From: Bimuria novae-zelandiae CBS 107.79
Lineage: Eukaryota > Ascomycota > Dothideomycetes > Pleosporales > Didymosphaeriaceae
DNA: 64,000 bases
Assembly (NCBI GenBank): GCA_010015655.1
Contig: ML976661.1
Span: forward strand, 421,682 to 485,681
Direction of reading: 5' to 3'
Below, in pieces: positions 11,301 to 24,412 of the stretch. A program made the translations under genes and the position numbers. A model generated the notes under the pieces. The model did no database searches. It saw nothing but the letters and a program-made list of their open reading frames with translations, and had not been told where the DNA came from. The number at the start of each line of letters is the position of its first letter. Position 1 is the first letter of the stretch.

Positions 11301-14090
11301 AGGAAGCAAAGGACCTAACCACGTTTTATATATGCTATAGTAACTATAAGTATCGTGTACTCCTATTTAGTCTCTATAATAGACCTACTACCTTCTAGCA
11401 ATATATTAATAGGGTACTATATAGCCTACTTAACGACTTTTGCATAGCATATTTAGACGATATCCTTATCTACTTAGAGAATCCACTATACTATAAGGAG
11501 CATATTGCGTAGGTGCTTAAACAACTCCGCGACGCTAGTTTACAAGCAGACATTAAGAAAAGTAAGTTTATAGTAACTAGGACAAAGTTTCTTAGCCTTA
11601 TTATTAGCACTTAAGATATTTAGAAGAACCTAGAGAAGATCGCTGCTATACAAGACTAGCCTATACTTACATTAGTTAAAAGCATATAGTTATTTTTAGG
11701 CTTTTATAACTTCTACCGAACCTTCCTTAAGGACTATAGACGCATTATTAGACTGCTTATAAAGCTTTTTAAGAAGGGCGCCTAGCATGCCTTTAAAGAG
11801 TAAGAGCTTACAGCCTTTTAGCAAGTTAAAGACCTTATGCTATTAGATAACGTACTTACTTACTACTCTCCCTATCGCGTTACACGCATAGAAATAGACG
11901 CGAGTAATAGTGTTATTACTAGCATACTCTCTTAGCTATAGGACGACGGACTCTGGCGACCTATAGCCTTCTATTCCAAGACAATGAGCGACCCGCAGAT
12001 GAACTACAATATACACGATAAAGAGATACTAGCCGTAATCTATAGCCTTAAAGAATAGAGATCTTAGCTTATTAGTCTACAGACGACTAAGCCCTTTAGC
12101 GCTATTACTAACTATTAAGCGCTAGAATACTTCTCTACTAAGTATAAGCTCACTCCTCGACAAATGCGCTAGGCTATAATAGTAGCTAATTTTAACCTAA
12201 AGCTTACCTACTAACTAGGCACTACTAATATAGTGGCTAACGCGCTGTCACGTAAGCAGGAGGAACTATAGACTTAAAAGAAGAAGGATAAGGTAGCTTG
12301 CACAAGGGTCTTCTTATAGGCTAAGTAGCTAGACGTTAATATAGTGTAAGAAGCCACAACCTAACTCGCTAACCTAGCCACTTAAGAATTATAGGGCTAA
12401 GAGCTTAAGATCGCTATAATAGACACCTTTCTAGCCTTTCCCTCTGCAGAGGATCCTCATGCCCTTGTTAATTAAGTAATTAAGGTAAACTGGAATCACG
12501 ATAGCCTACAAAAGCTACGGGAAAAAGCTCTATCTAATAACTAAGGACCGTAGAAGCTAAATAATTAAGATTTACTTCTATATAAAGATTAGCTAATTAT
12601 TCTAGTAGTTAACTTCCTACGCACCTACTTAATCCAAGCCACCTATACTATGTAGCTCACTACTTACCTAGGAAAAAAAAAGACAGCGAAGCTACTTAGA
12701 GATTAGTACTACTAGCCAAATCTAGCGAAGGATGTGGACACCTATATCGCCGCCTATAAGGCTTATTAATAGAGTTATACGCCCTGCGACCACACCCTAG
12801 AACTACTTAAGCTACTACTAATACTAAAGCAAGCATGGTAGGACGTTTTAATAAACTTTAAGTTATTCCTACCTAATAAGAAAGGGTATAATAACGCCTT
12901 TATTATAGTTAACTGCCTGAGCAAGCGCTGCTTCTCACTACCTTGCCATAAGACAACCACGGCGGAATAGGCTACAGATATATACTATTGCTATATCTAG
13001 CGCGTGTACGGCCCACCCAAGTCTATCGTCTCTAATTAAGGCCCGCAGTTTATCTTAGCATTTATAAACAAGCTATGCTAACTTGTAGGCGTTAAGTAAA
13101 AGCTCTTAATAGCTTATTATCCTTAAACTAATAGCAACATAGAAATTATAAACTAGTACCTTAACTAGCGCCTTCGCCTATTTATTAACTACTACTAAGA
13201 TAACTAGTCTAACCTACTGCCCTGCATAGACTGGGCTTAGGCTATACTGCCTTATGAGACTACAGGCCTCTCGCCGTACGAGATCAAGTTCGGACATTAG
13301 CCTACACACTACTAGGACTGGGAAGAGCGGATAAAGACCTCGCCTATAGCCCGTGAGCAGATGTCCCGAGAGGAAGCGTAGAACTACGCAAAGATTTAAT
13401 ATAACGCTATAAAACAGGCTATAGAAATAGCTTAGAGAGGGATTATTTATGCCTAGGAGCAACAAGCACGTTAAGTAAATAAAAAGTAACATAAGCTAGA
13501 TTTTAAAGTAGGTAATTAAGTTTATATCACGCTAAGAGGCTTTATAACTAACTAGCCTAGTTAGAAGCTCGACTAGCAGATATACGGGCCCTACCTAATT
13601 ATTACTATAAAAGGATACTCTTACTAAGTTAAGCTTTCGCCGTACATGCACATGCATAATGTCTTCTATATAGACTACCTATAGAAAGCCGCTATAGATA
13701 CACTACTAGGTTAGATAGAGCTAGAAGAGGAGCTAATAGAGGTTAACAGCAACCTAGAATAGCAAGTAGAAGAAATCCTTAATAGCCGCATCTACTAAGG
13801 ACGTCTGTAATATAAAGTCTCCTAGACTACCTATAATCCTGACCCTACCTGGTACAACGCCCGAGGCTTTGTTGGGGCACTACATAAGGTAAAGGAGTAT
13901 TATAACGCATACCTAGACAAAGCAGGGCTACTACTATAACTAGATATCTAGCTACGAGCGTATAAGGCCGGCACCCATCTAAAGATAATAGAGGAAGATA
14001 ATAAAGCTACGGTTATACTAGCACAAGGCAAGACACGAAGGAGGTAACATAATAGACTTAGAGGACTACGCCCACCTTAGAGGGGGGTAA

Positions 14091-14359
14091 TGTGACAGCC
14101 TGGCATGCTAGCAGGACACATGACCTCGCGTGAGAGGCGCGACTGCCTTACGCCTGGGTGTAGTTACCTTACGCCTGGGCGCAGCTGCCCACGCACCCAG
14201 TGTAGCTATTTCGGATAGATAGATGTTCCGTGCCGAGCGGTAGCGCATAAAAGCGCCGCAGGCCTGTGTACCTATAGTCTCCTCATCTTAGTGTAGCTGA
14301 AATAGAGCCAACCTACCTTATCTACTCTCTTAATGCAGGAGCCTGTGCCCGTCCTCACA
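14091..14359 (+). repeat. 3' LTR of the gypsy element
   Basis: This 269-bp LTR begins TGTGACAG and ends CCTCACA. All of the roughly 18 differences from the 5' LTR that I can see are transitions. The duplicated target ATATT follows directly. Confidence 0.95.
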
Positions 14360-14364
14360 ATATT

Positions 14365-16019
14365 TACTTATTTTTTTTATAAATGCGTTTAAGCTCCTTT
14401 AACTACTTAGCTATAGCTAATTAGCATAGAGAGATTATAAATAGCTATAATAACATACTACTCTACTTTGCACGGAACTACTATTCTATAAGCTCTTTTT
14501 TTTACTATTATCTATTTCTCTTGCATATCTTTCTTAAGCTTCTTAAGCTTATACTTTACTATATAATTTATATTCTTAGCTATTTTAAGTGCCTTCTTTT
14601 CTTTCCTTATTACAGTAGCCCTGTCTCTTTGCGATCTAGCACGGCTAGAAGTACTAAGCTAGCCCTTAAATATACTACTAAAGTTAGTAGATTAACCTTT
14701 TTTAGAATTACCTTAGCTATATTACGTAATAGTATAATTAATTTTATCTTCTTTACTCTTAAGGCCTTGTACTAATTAGTATATGCTATAATAAATAATT
14801 ATACTAATTACTTTGATAACCTACTGCTACTTATCCTACGTAAAGCCTACTAGGACTTTAACTTTACCTAGCAATAGTAGAACTTTTAGCCCGTTAGGAT
14901 AATTACTAGGCCCATAATTTATAAGATCTATTATAGTAGGTATAGAGGTATAATAAAAGGCTATAATAGTATAGGTAGTAGTAGGGTAGATGGTTATAGG
15001 GTAGATTATGGTGGGATAGCTTAAAAATTAGAGCTATAGCCACTACTAAGACTTATAACGTTAGCTAGTCTATATAGGATAGCTATAGCTTTAATTCTAA
15101 GTTATATTTTTTATAGTTACCTTCTACTTACTTTTATCCTATACTCTATAATAATAATGGTCTATGATTATAACAAATTTTACTTTATAACCTACTACTA
15201 TTCTTCCATACAAACTCTATATAATAGTACTAGAAAAAGGTGTTACGTAGGTTAAAAAATCTATAAAACGTAATAAGGCTACTAGTGGTAAGGGTCCTAG
15301 TAGTAAATCTATTAACAGTAAGACACCTAGTGGCAAGTCTACTAGCGGTAAGTCTTAAGTCGTTAAGATAAAGGCCCCCCGCACAATTATAGCTAAGAAA
15401 ACTCTAGTAGTACTAACAAAGCCCTACTATTATAAGCCCAGTAATAAGTTATTATAGTCTTTTATAATAGTTATATTCTAATAGTAAATAGCTATTGCGT
15501 TCTGTAAGATTTACAAGATTAATACAACCTAGAACCTACTTATTTAAAAGCTTTTATATTAGTAACTAGTCCGTAAGATTCTCTATTTTATAGATAGCGT
15601 AAAGAACACTCATTTTTAATTTTAAAACACGGCTCTTGCAGCTCTTTAAGAAGCTACCAAGTTCTTTTACATTAGATACTTTAAAGGTATAATATAATAT
15701 TGCTTAGTTTCTCTTATATACTAATTCTTTTAAACTGTTAGATTATCGCTATTTATAGCGATAAATTTATAATTTAGACGAAGGACTCTATGCTAGCTAG
15801 TTAGTATATAAATAAATACTATATTATAAGACATTTTACCTATTAGCCCTATGGAATGGGGTAATAAAGCTTAGACTAGGTATAATATAATACTAGATAG
15901 ATAGGCCTAGCTTACGAGTAATAAACTATAAGCTTAAACGCAATACTTTAAGCCCACTACTATAATAATTATATATAATTCTTTTAATATTGTATTTATA
16001 TTTTTTTAATTAGTAACCT
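14365..16019. other. Degraded AT-rich sequence between the two gypsy elements
   Basis: No protein family is recognisable. A short low-complexity repeat of ACTAGTGGTAAG-like units lies at about 15270-15355. The first few hundred bases are the other half of whatever the upstream gypsy element interrupted. Confidence 0.4.
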
Positions 16020-16106
16020 AATCCTAACTAAGGGTTTATGTAACCTAACCTATACCTACGCTAAAATATTTTAGCGTGGATTATAGGTGGATTAGGGTTA
16101 GGTTAG
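16020..16106. repeat. Telomere-like TTAGG repeats, left of gypsy element 2
   Basis: Contains CCTAATCCTAAC, then an 18-bp palindrome-like CGCTAAAATATTTTAGCG (16069-16086), then GGATTAGGGTTAGGTTAG. The repeats continue after the gypsy element at 23297, where the last five bases GTTAG are duplicated. The retrotransposon therefore landed inside this tract. Confidence 0.75.
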
Positions 16107-16623
16107 TGTTACGATCACGAATCCCCCAAGAATAAAGGGACCAGACAATTACGCCAAGAGGGTTATTGTTGGCAAAATAACTAGAGCGGAGGAATACGAG
16201 GAAGCACGGGGTAGCTTAGGTTAGTAATTACGTAATAAAGTCCTGCATAAGCGAGAAGTCCCGTATAAAAGTTAAGACTATAGTAAGTCCTAGGGACTAC
16301 CTCTAAGAGCAAGGTCTTAGTAGGACTATAATAATAATTTTAATAATAGTAAAAAGTAAAATAAATAGTATATAGCTAAATAATTTTTTTTCTTTCTTAC
16401 TTTCTTATAGTTAACTTAACATACTATAAATATATTTCTTATAATAGATTAGTAAATTTCCTAGTTGGTTATTTTATCGTTCGTTATAGAATTAGATTAT
16501 TTATAAACGCTAACGTTATTATTATAAGCTCTTAACTATTAAATATATTTATAAGGTATATTACTCCTAACATATCCTCTCCTAACCTAGATTAGGCTTA
16601 GGTAAGTAAACCCCCTTATAACA
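16107..16623 (+). repeat. 5' LTR of gypsy element 2
   Basis: It begins TGTTACGATCACG and ends CTTATAACA. It aligns along its length with 22777-23296, with frequent C/T and G/A differences. Confidence 0.92.
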
Positions 16624-19600
16624 CTTTAACTATCTAAAGATCTAAGATAATAAAATGGCTATAATAGCTACTATAGTAAGAGTCCTAATAAGAAGCGCGG
16701 CTTCTAGACTAACTATAAATATTATAATAGCGTTAGCTAATTAGGTTAATAAGATATAATAGTTTAAGGAGTAGTTAGCTAAGCTAATAGCTTATATTTT
16801 AGCCACTATAACTACGGGAAGGATATTCTTTAGGGTTTTTAAGGTTTATAAAAGTAATTAAAAAGGACTTAAGGCATTATTAATAAATATAAAACTCTAC
16901 TATCGCTATAATAAGGATATTTTTAAAACTAAATAATCTAAGATTCTTGTAGCTAGCATGTATATAAAAGGTAAGGTAGCTAAATAGCTTTAACCCCTTA
17001 CTAAGAACTATCTAGAGAACGAAGACAACATCTTATAATATAATAATAAAACTAAGAAGGTGTTTAGGGACTAGGTATCCTTTAAAGAATAGATATAGAT
17101 TATATTTAAAGAAGTTTATAAGGAATAATAGGCTAAATATAAAATATAAAGACTTAAATAAACTAAATTAGGTAGTGCATATACAGCAGAGTTTAGACGC
17201 CTATAGGCTAAGATTAACTAGGACAACGTCCCACTCTAAGTAGCTTACTATAATAGGCTAAAGAAAAGTATTAAGGACAAGCCTACCTACTATAATAAGA
17301 TAGATAACCTAGAAGAACTCATAAAGCTAGCTATATAGATTGATAACCAACTCTACGAACGATAGTTAGAAAAGCGAAAAGGCTACTATATTTAACCTAA
17401 TATTAAGAAGATCTAGAAACTACAGAAGGACCACGATAGAGATAATATAATAGCTAATAAAGCCTAAGAATAGAAACTAAGGAAGTAGTAGAAGGGCTAT
17501 AATAATAGACTATCTAACTAAGAATTAAAATAACGCTTTAATAAAAAAGCTTGCTTAAGATATAGAGAATAGGGTTACTTTAAAAAGAATTATTTAAAGA
17601 ATAATAAAGGATAGAGGAAGAGAGTTTAGAGTATTTAAGTAGTAATAGCTATGCTACGGACACTAATGCTTATACTACTAAGGACTAATAAAGATAAAGT
17701 CTTTAATATAGATCTTAAGATTTTAGAGACACTAAAGAAAATAGAATAGAGGTTAATACTAGAGTGTAAAGTCCTTCTTTAACTATTAAAAGGAAAGTGC
17801 TAGGTATATAATAGCTAAATGTATACGCCCTAAGAATACACGCAAAAGATTAAACTTAAAGAACTAAAGGCTATAATAATTTATAAATTTACTATAAAAT
17901 ACCAAGGAAACGTACTAGTACTAGGATAGTAAATTAAAATTTAAGAATAATATAAATGGATAGCTTAGTTCCTTTTTAATAAAAACGATTACTAACTATA
18001 TTAGATAAAGAAGGCGCAAGTAGTAATATCGCTAGGAAACTCTAACTATAAGTTTATTAATAACTATAAACTAATAATAAACTACTATAAATATTTCCTA
18101 AACGAATAGACATGCTACTATAAAGAATTAGGCTAGTAGAAGTGCTTTAATAATAAATGCCAAATGCACGAAGAACATGAGGAAGCTATATATTAGTACC
18201 CTAAAAGTATAAACTTATGATTAACAGCAACTATAGGAACCTAATAGATAGAGGTTATAAGCCGTAGTTATCTATAATAGATTAGATAGCTAGATTGTAA
18301 TAGGGATTACCTAGCCTATCTATATTAAAAAGAATAGATAGTGGCACTAGAAACAACACTACTACATAAAGATCTAAAATCTTAGGAGTGTCTAGTTACA
18401 GGATATAAACAACACGGAGAACCCTAAAAGCAAGAAGAGATTTAGTAAATTAAGGATACTAGAAGCACCTATAAAGTACTTTACTAAAAATAATAAAAAA
18501 AGATAAAAACTAATACCAGTATAAAAGAAGCCATACGAACTTAGAATAAGAAAGTAAACTTTTTAAAATAGCTATAAGAAGATTAATAATAAATTAGAAA
18601 ACTAGGGTGCTACTAAATAAAAGACCTTACTAATCAAGGCGTAACTATAAAAGTAAAAAAGAGTAAGAATAGACACGAATAGACTACACCTAACTAAGAA
18701 AGTTATAATTAGTAGTTACTAAGTAATAGCGCTAATAGACCCTAGAGCGACTAGATATCTAATATCTTTTAAAATAGTAGAGAAATATAACCTGCTATAC
18801 AGGAATAAAGAAATACCTATATAAGTAGAAATAATAAATAAGACGTCATCTTAAAGATAGAGCAAAGGGTAGCCACGACTTAAAATAACGCTATCACTTA
18901 TTAGTCTGGATAGACTTTAAAGCTAATATAGCTTTATCATAATAAATCTTGGAAGCTTAAAAGTAATTATTAGTTATAATTAGCTACTATAATATAATAC
19001 TATTATTAATTAGTAGAGGAAAATAATACGTAATTAAAAATTTATAGTAAAGGTCGCTGGTATATAATAATTAAAATAAGTAAGCCTAAAGGTTTAGTGC
19101 TCACCTCTTAAAGAGGGAACTAATAAGAAATTAATAATTATAAAAATATTACCTTATAAGATTGCAAGAATTCATAAGAAGGATCCTTAGGCAGTAGGAG
19201 TTATATAAATAAAGAAGAGTAAACTCTAGAAGGAGGGGCAAGAAAATCTATTTATACGTAAGAAGTATAAAAATTTCGTAGAACTATTTCACGAGTAAGA
19301 CAAAGAAACACTTTTAAAATACTAAGAATAAAATTATAAGATTTATCTATAGGAAGGTGTAAAGCTGTATCTTAAATAACTATAATTATTATCGCGAGAC
19401 TAATAAGAAGAATTAGTAAAATAGTTAAAGAAGAACTTGAAAAGGAAGTTTATATAATTAAATAAAAGGTTAATAGCTTCTACTATACTATTCGTGCTAA
19501 AGAAAGATAGAAGACTATGACTATACGTAAACTTTAAATAGCTAAACGATAAGATAATAAAGAACTAATACCTCTTACTAATAATAATAAAGCTTATAAA

Positions 19601-22600
19601 TTAATTCTAAGGAGCTAATTAGTTTACAAAATTTAATATATAAGACAGGTTCTATTAGATACGCATAGATAAAGGATATAAATAAATAATAGTGTTTTAA
19701 ATATAATATAGACTATTTAAATTTATGGTTATGCCTATAGGGCTAAAAAACGCCCTAGCTACGTTTTAGGTAGTGGTAAACATAGTATTACACGAATACC
19801 TGAACGTATTCTGCAAATTGTATCTAGAACATGTCCTAATATATTCGGGAGACACGCTTGAGGAGCATATATAGCACGTACGAAAAGTGCTAGCCAAGAT
19901 AAAGGAATACGGACTACTCCTTTACCTAAATAAGTATAAATTTTATATAACAAAGACAAAATATCTTAGATTTATAATTTTAAGAGAAGGCGCAAAAAAT
20001 ATATCAAAAAAAGGTATTTATAGTATAAAAATAATTATAACCTAATTTAGTAAAAGATATTTAATCCTTTCTAAAATTAATAATTTTTATTAAAAGTTTA
20101 TTAAGGACTATTTTAAGGTTATAGCGTCCCTAATAGAGATTACTAAAGAAAAGTAGGATTTAAGTAGGAAGAGGGATAGTAAGAAGCTTTTAAAAAGTTT
20201 AAAAAGCTCTTTTTCTTAGCACTCCTCCTACGAATACATAACCTGGAAAAATCTATAACGGTTAAAATAGATACATTAGACTACGCACTAGGAGCAATCC
20301 ACATATAATAGTGCGATAACGGGAAATAGAGACTAGTGTTTATCTATTCTAGGAAGTTCTCAGGAGCAGAACTTAATTATAATATTTATAATAAGTAGCT
20401 ACTAAAAATAATAGACGCCTTTAAATAATAAGAAGCTTAACCTACGAGAGCCCGCTTTAAGATAGAGGTATAAATAAACTATTAAAACCTTACTAGCTTT
20501 ATATTAATAAAGAAACTTAATAAATAATAGGTATAATAGATAGAGTTCTTAGCAAACTTTAACTTTACTGTATACTATTAAGTAGAAATACGTAACGATA
20601 CGGCAAAGGCCTTTAGTAAAAAATTAGATCTTATAAAAGATAAATCAAATCTATATAAAGCAGTACTACGCGCAGGGAATAATAAGATAATTAAATATAA
20701 CTAGTAAAAATTTAGGATTTGCGCGGCTAGCCTATAGTACACAGGACTAGCAGTACACGATTTTTAGGATTATAGCTAACTCACCACCAAATAGGGGGAG
20801 GTATACGACCTTTTTTATAGTAGACTTATTAAAACGTGCTAAGACTACTAATATAGAATTATTATAAAACTAGGCTATAAGAAAGCCTTAATTAGGAAAC
20901 TACATAAAGTATAAGAATAGGGTTACCTAAATATTAAAGAAACGACGCGTTAGATCGCGAATAAATATACTATCCCTAAATTTAAATAGATAGTAACTAA
21001 GGTTATAAGTAACTATTTAGCATGCTATAAGAATAAGCTAAAACGATATAAGTCTTATAAACTATTATAATTACTATAAGTAGTTAAATAACCCTAGTAG
21101 AATATAATAATAAACTTTATAGTAAAGCTCCCGAAATTACTACAGGTAAGAATAAAGTAAATATACAACACTATTATAGTAATAGTAGGCTACCTAACTA
21201 AGGCCCCCAAGTTTAGACCTATAGAAAAATCTATAATAACAAAAGAACTAGTTTATAAGGTAAATAATATAGTATTCGCGGAACACAGACCACTAAAGGA
21301 ATTTATTATAGATAGAAACAAGCTCTTTATGTCTAAGTACTAGGATACTTTTACGGTAGCTCTAGGTGTTAACAGGAAGCTCTTAATAAGTTTTCACCTT
21401 TAGACTAACAGATAAACAGAACCTACGAATTAGACTCTAGAATAGTATCTATAATTCTACGTTAATAAATAATAGGAAAAATAGATAGAGCTACTACTAA
21501 TAGCATAACTAGCATATAACAGCACGAGGTTAGGCACGATAAGGTACTTACTACACTATATAAACTATAGATATAAGCCAATTACTTATTAAGATTTAAA
21601 AGATACAAAAAGTATTTCTATAAGGGTCTAGGACAAGACTTAAAAAATAAAGAATTAAAGGACTAACTCTTAAAAGGAAGGATAAAGTTTTCTTATTATA
21701 AAAAAATCTAAGGATAAAATGACCAAGTAGAAAACTAAATTACCTCTAAATAGGCCGTTTTAAAGTATAAGGAACTAAGGAACTCAGTATAACTAAGTTA
21801 CTTTTACTAGAGGGTATAAAGATTTACCCTATGTTCTATAAATTACTTTTAAAACTAGCTCTACTAGACGCTCTAGTTCAGATCTAGTTAGATCTAAAAG
21901 ACAATAAGTATAAGATTAAGAAAATTAAGGGCCTAAAAGTAATTTAAGGTTAACTTAAATACTTAATTAAATAAAAAGAATAGCCGGAGCAGTAAAATAT
22001 CTAAAAACTAAAGAAAAATCTTACAAAATATAGAGAATTAGTAATAGATTATTACTAATAACACCCTTAGACAGAAGATTGGCGAGGAAGAAAAAAAAAA
22101 AAAGTTAAAATTAAATAAAGAAGGATTAGCCTATAACTAACTTAAGTTGGGCCCTAAAGGTGCGAGTTGCGACGGTTCGCGAATATTAATAGTAGCTATA
22201 CCCTTTAGATTCTCTTTCTATTTCTTTAGGAGCTTAACTATATTAGTAACGCGTAGATTATGCTAAGCATAACTATACTTTTTTTTTCTTTAGTAAGTTT
22301 ATAACAACGACAAGTAGTTATAAAGGCTAAGTAAGTAGACTCTTTAGTAACTAGGACTTAACACTCTCTAGCTATAAGTAACTTTAAATCCTTATTACGC
22401 TTCTCTTTCTAAACACTCTTTTAATCATTTTTTAGGAATCTATAAACTACATAAAGTATAAACGGAAATACAACTAGTACACTCCTTAGAGGCAGTATTT
22501 ACGAAGTAACGTAGCTTTATTTTTTAATAGTGCTTATAACTAGATATTATTTTAAGACCCTAAAATTCTACCATATCCGCACAAGCGTAACAGTTGGCAA

Positions 22601-22776
22601 TAGATAAGCAAGGAGCTTTTTGTATAGTTAGTAAGGCAAGGGAAATTTAGAAAAAGCTATAACTTATTGTAAAAAGTAGAGATACGTATTTTTACAAAAA
22701 TTAAAACCTACGCGCTAATAGTATAGTGCTATAATAAAATAAGATATTAAGATAATAACTTTAAGGAGGAGAAGAG

Positions 22777-23296
22777 TATTATAATTACAAATCTTATAAA
22801 AATAAAGCGACTAGATAATTATGCTAAGACAGTTTTTATTAGTAAAATAACTAAAGTAGAGGAATAAAAGGAAGTGTGGGGCAACTTAGGTTAGTAATTA
22901 CGCAATGAAGTCCTGTATAAGCAAGAAGTCCTATATAAAAGTTAGGACTATAGTAAGTCCTAAGGACTACTTTTAGGAGGAAGGTCTTAGCAGGACTATA
23001 ATAGTAATTTTAATAATAGTAAGAACTAAGATAAATAGTATATAGTTTAACAATTTCTCTATACCTTTCCTACTTTCTTATAATTAACCTAAGATACTAC
23101 GAGTATATCTTTTATAATAAATTAGTAAATCTCTTAATTAGTTATTCTATAATTCGTTATGGAATTGGATTATTTGTAAACCTTAACGTTGTTATTATAA
23201 GCTTTTAACTACTAAATATATCCGTAAGGCATATTACTCTTAACCTATCGTCCCCTAACCCGGATTAGGCTTAGGTAAGTAAACCCCCTTGTAATA
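22777..23296 (+). repeat. 3' LTR of gypsy element 2
   Basis: It begins TATTATAATTAC, a transition-decayed form of TGTTACGATCAC, and ends CTTGTAATA. The target copy GTTAG follows directly. Confidence 0.92.
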
Positions 23297-23349
23297 GTTA
23301 GCTAGTAATAACCTAACCCTAACCTAACCCTAACCTATTTACCAGTCTA
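23297..23349. repeat. Telomere-like repeats, right of gypsy element 2
   Basis: Contains CCTAACCCTAACC runs and ends TATTTACCAGTCTA. That is the inverted form of the TTAGGCTGGTAAAT terminus at 2427, with transitions. It looks like the right end of a second copy of the TTAGG-rich element. Confidence 0.65.
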
Positions 23350-24412
23350 TTTAGATACCTTTAAATTCTCTTCTTTACTAGCGTTAATTATGTCCTAGAT
23401 TCTAGGGTTTTACTAAGTATCTATAATTAATACATACTATTACGTATAGTATAAGGTAAAGGTATACACAAATAAATATTAAACTTTAATATTATAACTT
23501 TTAGGTCAAGGGAAATACGACTAGCACTATAAAAGCCTTTTTATATATTACTTTAAGAAATTATAGGCATAAAAGTAGTTATAAAGCATGGTAGGAACTA
23601 AATTTTAATAATATACGTAATATAGTTACGTATTAGATCCTTAGCTTAGCGCCTATACGCCTTCTTTAATAGCAAGAAATATCCTATATTTAGTAACTAA
23701 AGAAGGTACGATAAATGCGAAGGTATATAAAGGGTAATAATATTATTATTCTCATAGTATTACTAGAATTTGAGCGAGTTATAACTCTTATAACTATTAA
23801 TAATAAGTAGTAAATAGCTACTAATAGTAAATTTTTTTATATACGCGTTAAAATACTTTAGCTACTATAAACTAGGCTTATTTCTTATTTAGCTACTCTT
23901 AGAAACTCGAAAAATCTAGTCGCCAGGTAAATCCTTTTTCTAGTATTTAATAGAGAGGTAGTGTTTACTATAGAAGATAGCAAATGGTAGGATCGCGTAC
24001 CATATCGTGTTATTATTTTAAATAACTTATATTTACTCGTAATTACTCTACTAAATGCTATTTAGCCGTTATTAACGCTTAGAGCCTATAATAACTACTC
24101 TAGTTAATATTATGCCTAATATAAAGCATAACTCGTTAAAAATATAGCTGTCATTATCTAGGATGCCATACTTGGTTTTAGTATTCTTTATAAGCCATAA
24201 CTAGGTTTATATAACCTTAGGATCCTTACAAAGGACTCTCTTATAATTAAACTTTTAATTAAACTTAACTTAGAGTTCTAGCTAGCGCTTCACAAAGTTT
24301 ATAGCCTAGTTCTAGCTAATAGACTTATAGCGCTACTTTATTATTAAAAAATTAGTTATATCTTTAATAGTGGTAAGTTAGGGCGGATATCCTCGCGCGT
24401 CTAGGTTAAGTA
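23350..24412 (-). pseudogene. Second pogo/Fot1 transposase ghost
   Basis: On the minus strand, reading from 24412 downwards, the traces are LNLDARGYPP, AINFVKR, a catalytic segment KYGILDNDSYIFNE (normally KYGI..DxYNFDE), then LPGD. A decayed C-terminal half runs down to about 23350. The reading frame is cut at 24412 by the Tc1 element. The N-terminal part would have to lie beyond 26216. It is rich in stops and non-functional. Confidence 0.75.

Larger units (their letters stand above)
8064..14359 (+). mobile_element. Complete but RIP-inactivated Ty3/gypsy chromovirus-type LTR retrotransposon
   Basis: The element is 6296 bp long with two 269-bp LTRs and an exact 5-bp target duplication (ATATT at 8059-8063 and 14360-14364). 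A purine tract AGAGGGGGG lies just before the 3' LTR. On the + strand, between many stops, the pol order is clear: an aspartic protease trace INTGAG near 10107, reverse transcriptase with YLDDILIY at 11449, RNase H (IEIDAS to YNIHDKEILAV, about 11890-12050), integrase with the GPQF and PYE motifs (about 12850-13300), and a C-terminal chromodomain trace (QVEEILNSRIY, about 13760-13900). The protease-RT-RH-IN order with a chromodomain identifies a chromovirus. It cannot encode a working protein. Confidence 0.93.
16107..23296 (+). mobile_element. Second RIP-inactivated Ty3/gypsy chromovirus-type LTR retrotransposon
   Basis: The element is about 7.2 kb with LTRs at 16107-16623 and 22777-23296 and an exact 5-bp target duplication, GTTAG (16102-16106 and 23297-23301). 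A purine-rich tract AAGGAGGAGAAGAG precedes the 3' LTR. On the + strand the traces are a gag CCHC-knuckle remnant near 17550, reverse transcriptase (LKNAPATFQ near 19745, then YLEHVLIYS near 19821), RNase H (LNYNIYNK, about 20370), integrase (about 20790-21540), and a chromodomain trace KYKIKKIKGLKVI at about 21910-22030. Many stops interrupt every frame. Confidence 0.88.

Noticed and set aside
12775..13492. Minus-strand open frames of 61 and 92 codons inside the first gypsy element
   Set aside because: They lie opposite the integrase trace and have the same AT-biased composition. They are antisense shadows of the pol region.
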